A stretch of DNA of 64,000 nucleotides from Aphrocallistes beatrix. Its lineage: Eukaryota > Porifera > Hexactinellida > Sceptrulophora > Aphrocallistidae. The DNA lies in NCBI GenBank assembly GCA_963281255.1, contig OY725505.1, positions 496,001 to 560,000 on the forward strand, read 5' to 3'. How positions within the stretch are numbered: the first letter of the stretch is position 1; each line of letters starts with the position of its first letter. The position numbers and the translations under genes were made by a program. The notes under the pieces were generated by a model that did no database searches, had not been told where the DNA came from, and was given only the letters and a program-made list of their open reading frames with translations. Positions 63,349-64,000 of the stretch are shown here, in pieces.

Positions 63349-64000
63349 TCAATTATTTGCCTGATAAGACAAGATGTTCTTTCTGATCAGACGCTTGATG
63401 AGATCGTGATTATATGCGTTCTCGATATTTCTAAACCTTTTAAAGATATTAACACAAAAGAGTCGTATGGATACCAGCAGATAAGGGAAGACTTGCAAAG
63501 ATGTCCCAAATGTCGCAATTAATTCAAGAAATGATGAAATTATTTGGTCGTAAACATAAACAGGAGCACTAGCTACTTTAATCAACTCACCATGCAGCAT
63601 AGCACTTAACCATGAATGAGGCAAGTTGAGAATCAACACGATAATGGGATGGATGATTAATATCACAATAGCTAGAGTTTCTAGAAACAAAGAAATTAAT
63701 AAGATCAATGAACCATATTTATAGTTCCAGAGAGATCTTCTGAAATAGTGAATCACATGCCGAGCTTGACATTCATGATGCTGAGCATCAAAAAGTCTCT
63801 TATTTAGCAACCTTTTCAGTTTTCTAACAGCAATGAAGAGTCGAATCAATTGGTAGATGATAGCAAATGTCATTGCGATATTAGACAATATTAGTAACTG
63901 CCTAAACAACCCAATGAATCCGATGATTGAGAGGCAACAGAAAGAGAGCATCAATTTGACACACGTATAAGCCTTGATGTCAAAATATTCGTAAAGAGAG
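63349..64000 (-). CDS. Orphan multi-pass membrane protein, partial at window edge
   Basis: The frame is open from the right edge of the window to the stop at 63349. It covers the last four membrane segments of the protein at 47532-48743, with about 24 differences in the 201 residues I compared by eye, most of them conservative. SLYEYFDIKAY begins the visible part; the PY of its sister is AY here. The C-terminus ends RKNILSYQANN, as in the sister. No stop or frameshift is seen, so the gene may be functional; its 5' half lies beyond the window. Confidence 0.8.
   Translation of the reverse strand, partial: SLYEYFDIKAYTCVKLMLSFCCLSIIGFIGLFRQLLILSNIAMTFAIIYQLIRLFIAVRKLKRLLNKRLFDAQHHECQARHVIHYFRRSLWNYKYGSLILLISLFLETLAIVILIIHPIIVLILNLPHSWLSAMLHGELIKVASAPVYVYDQIISSFLELIATFGTSLQVFPYLLVSIRLFCVNIFKRFRNIENAYNHDLIKRLIRKNILSYQANN

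Noticed and set aside
1..64000. tRNA, rRNA and snRNA genes
   Set aside because: I looked for cloverleaf A/B boxes and conserved rRNA phrases and saw none I could support; a tRNAscan or Rfam search would be decisive.

Overview
This is animal nuclear DNA. It is AT-rich, its genes are split by GT-AG introns, its histone genes have a metazoan-type 3' stem-loop, and it is densely packed with DNA transposons, Helitron-like elements and one L2-like LINE. Tandem death effector domains, an ankyrin-rich TRP channel and an RBR ubiquitin ligase occurring with a divergent multi-membrane-segment receptor family suggest an early-branching invertebrate. A demosponge is my best guess, but the sequence alone does not prove it.

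Layout. 0-13 kb: two tandem minus-strand genes with death effector domains (4.0-5.5 kb and 10.7-12.8 kb) in a field of repeats. 13-18 kb: miniature transposons, then an intronless histone H1 gene on the minus strand. 18-26 kb: a Helitron-like element, a 5'-truncated L2-like LINE whose 3' tail reads directly into a secreted-protein ORF, an RBR E3 ligase, a broken second copy of the secreted-protein gene, and a small one-pass membrane protein. 28.2-37.8 kb: one seven-exon TRP channel gene, assembled here from reading-frame phase. Its protein is 1187 residues with about 13 ankyrin repeats, a six-segment channel and a C-terminal coiled coil. Its introns hold three-deep nested transposons and a 12-bp minisatellite. 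40-44.5 kb: two more histone H1 genes in direct tandem.

45.8-64 kb: a cluster of multi-membrane-spanning proteins, probably seven-pass, that match no receptor family I can name. Two genes look intact (47.5 and 51.9 kb) and one runs off the right edge. One is frameshifted (56.6 kb). At least four other copies or fragments are broken by frameshifts, stops or transposons. The cluster has grown by tandem and inverted duplication, and the paralogues give clean empty sites for several insertions.

How the genes relate. The TRP channel and the multi-pass proteins would act at the membrane, probably in sensing. The death-domain genes and the RBR ligase suggest signalling or cell-death control, but nothing shows they work together. 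The three H1 genes share promoter, tail and 3' processing signal and form one dispersed family. Much of the remaining DNA is short non-autonomous elements, many with readable target-site duplications, so insertion order can often be reconstructed. Two recurring elements are less ordinary: a cassette of three GC-rich hairpins at the end of Helitron-like repeats, and a roughly 60-bp TATA-containing motif found at six places.
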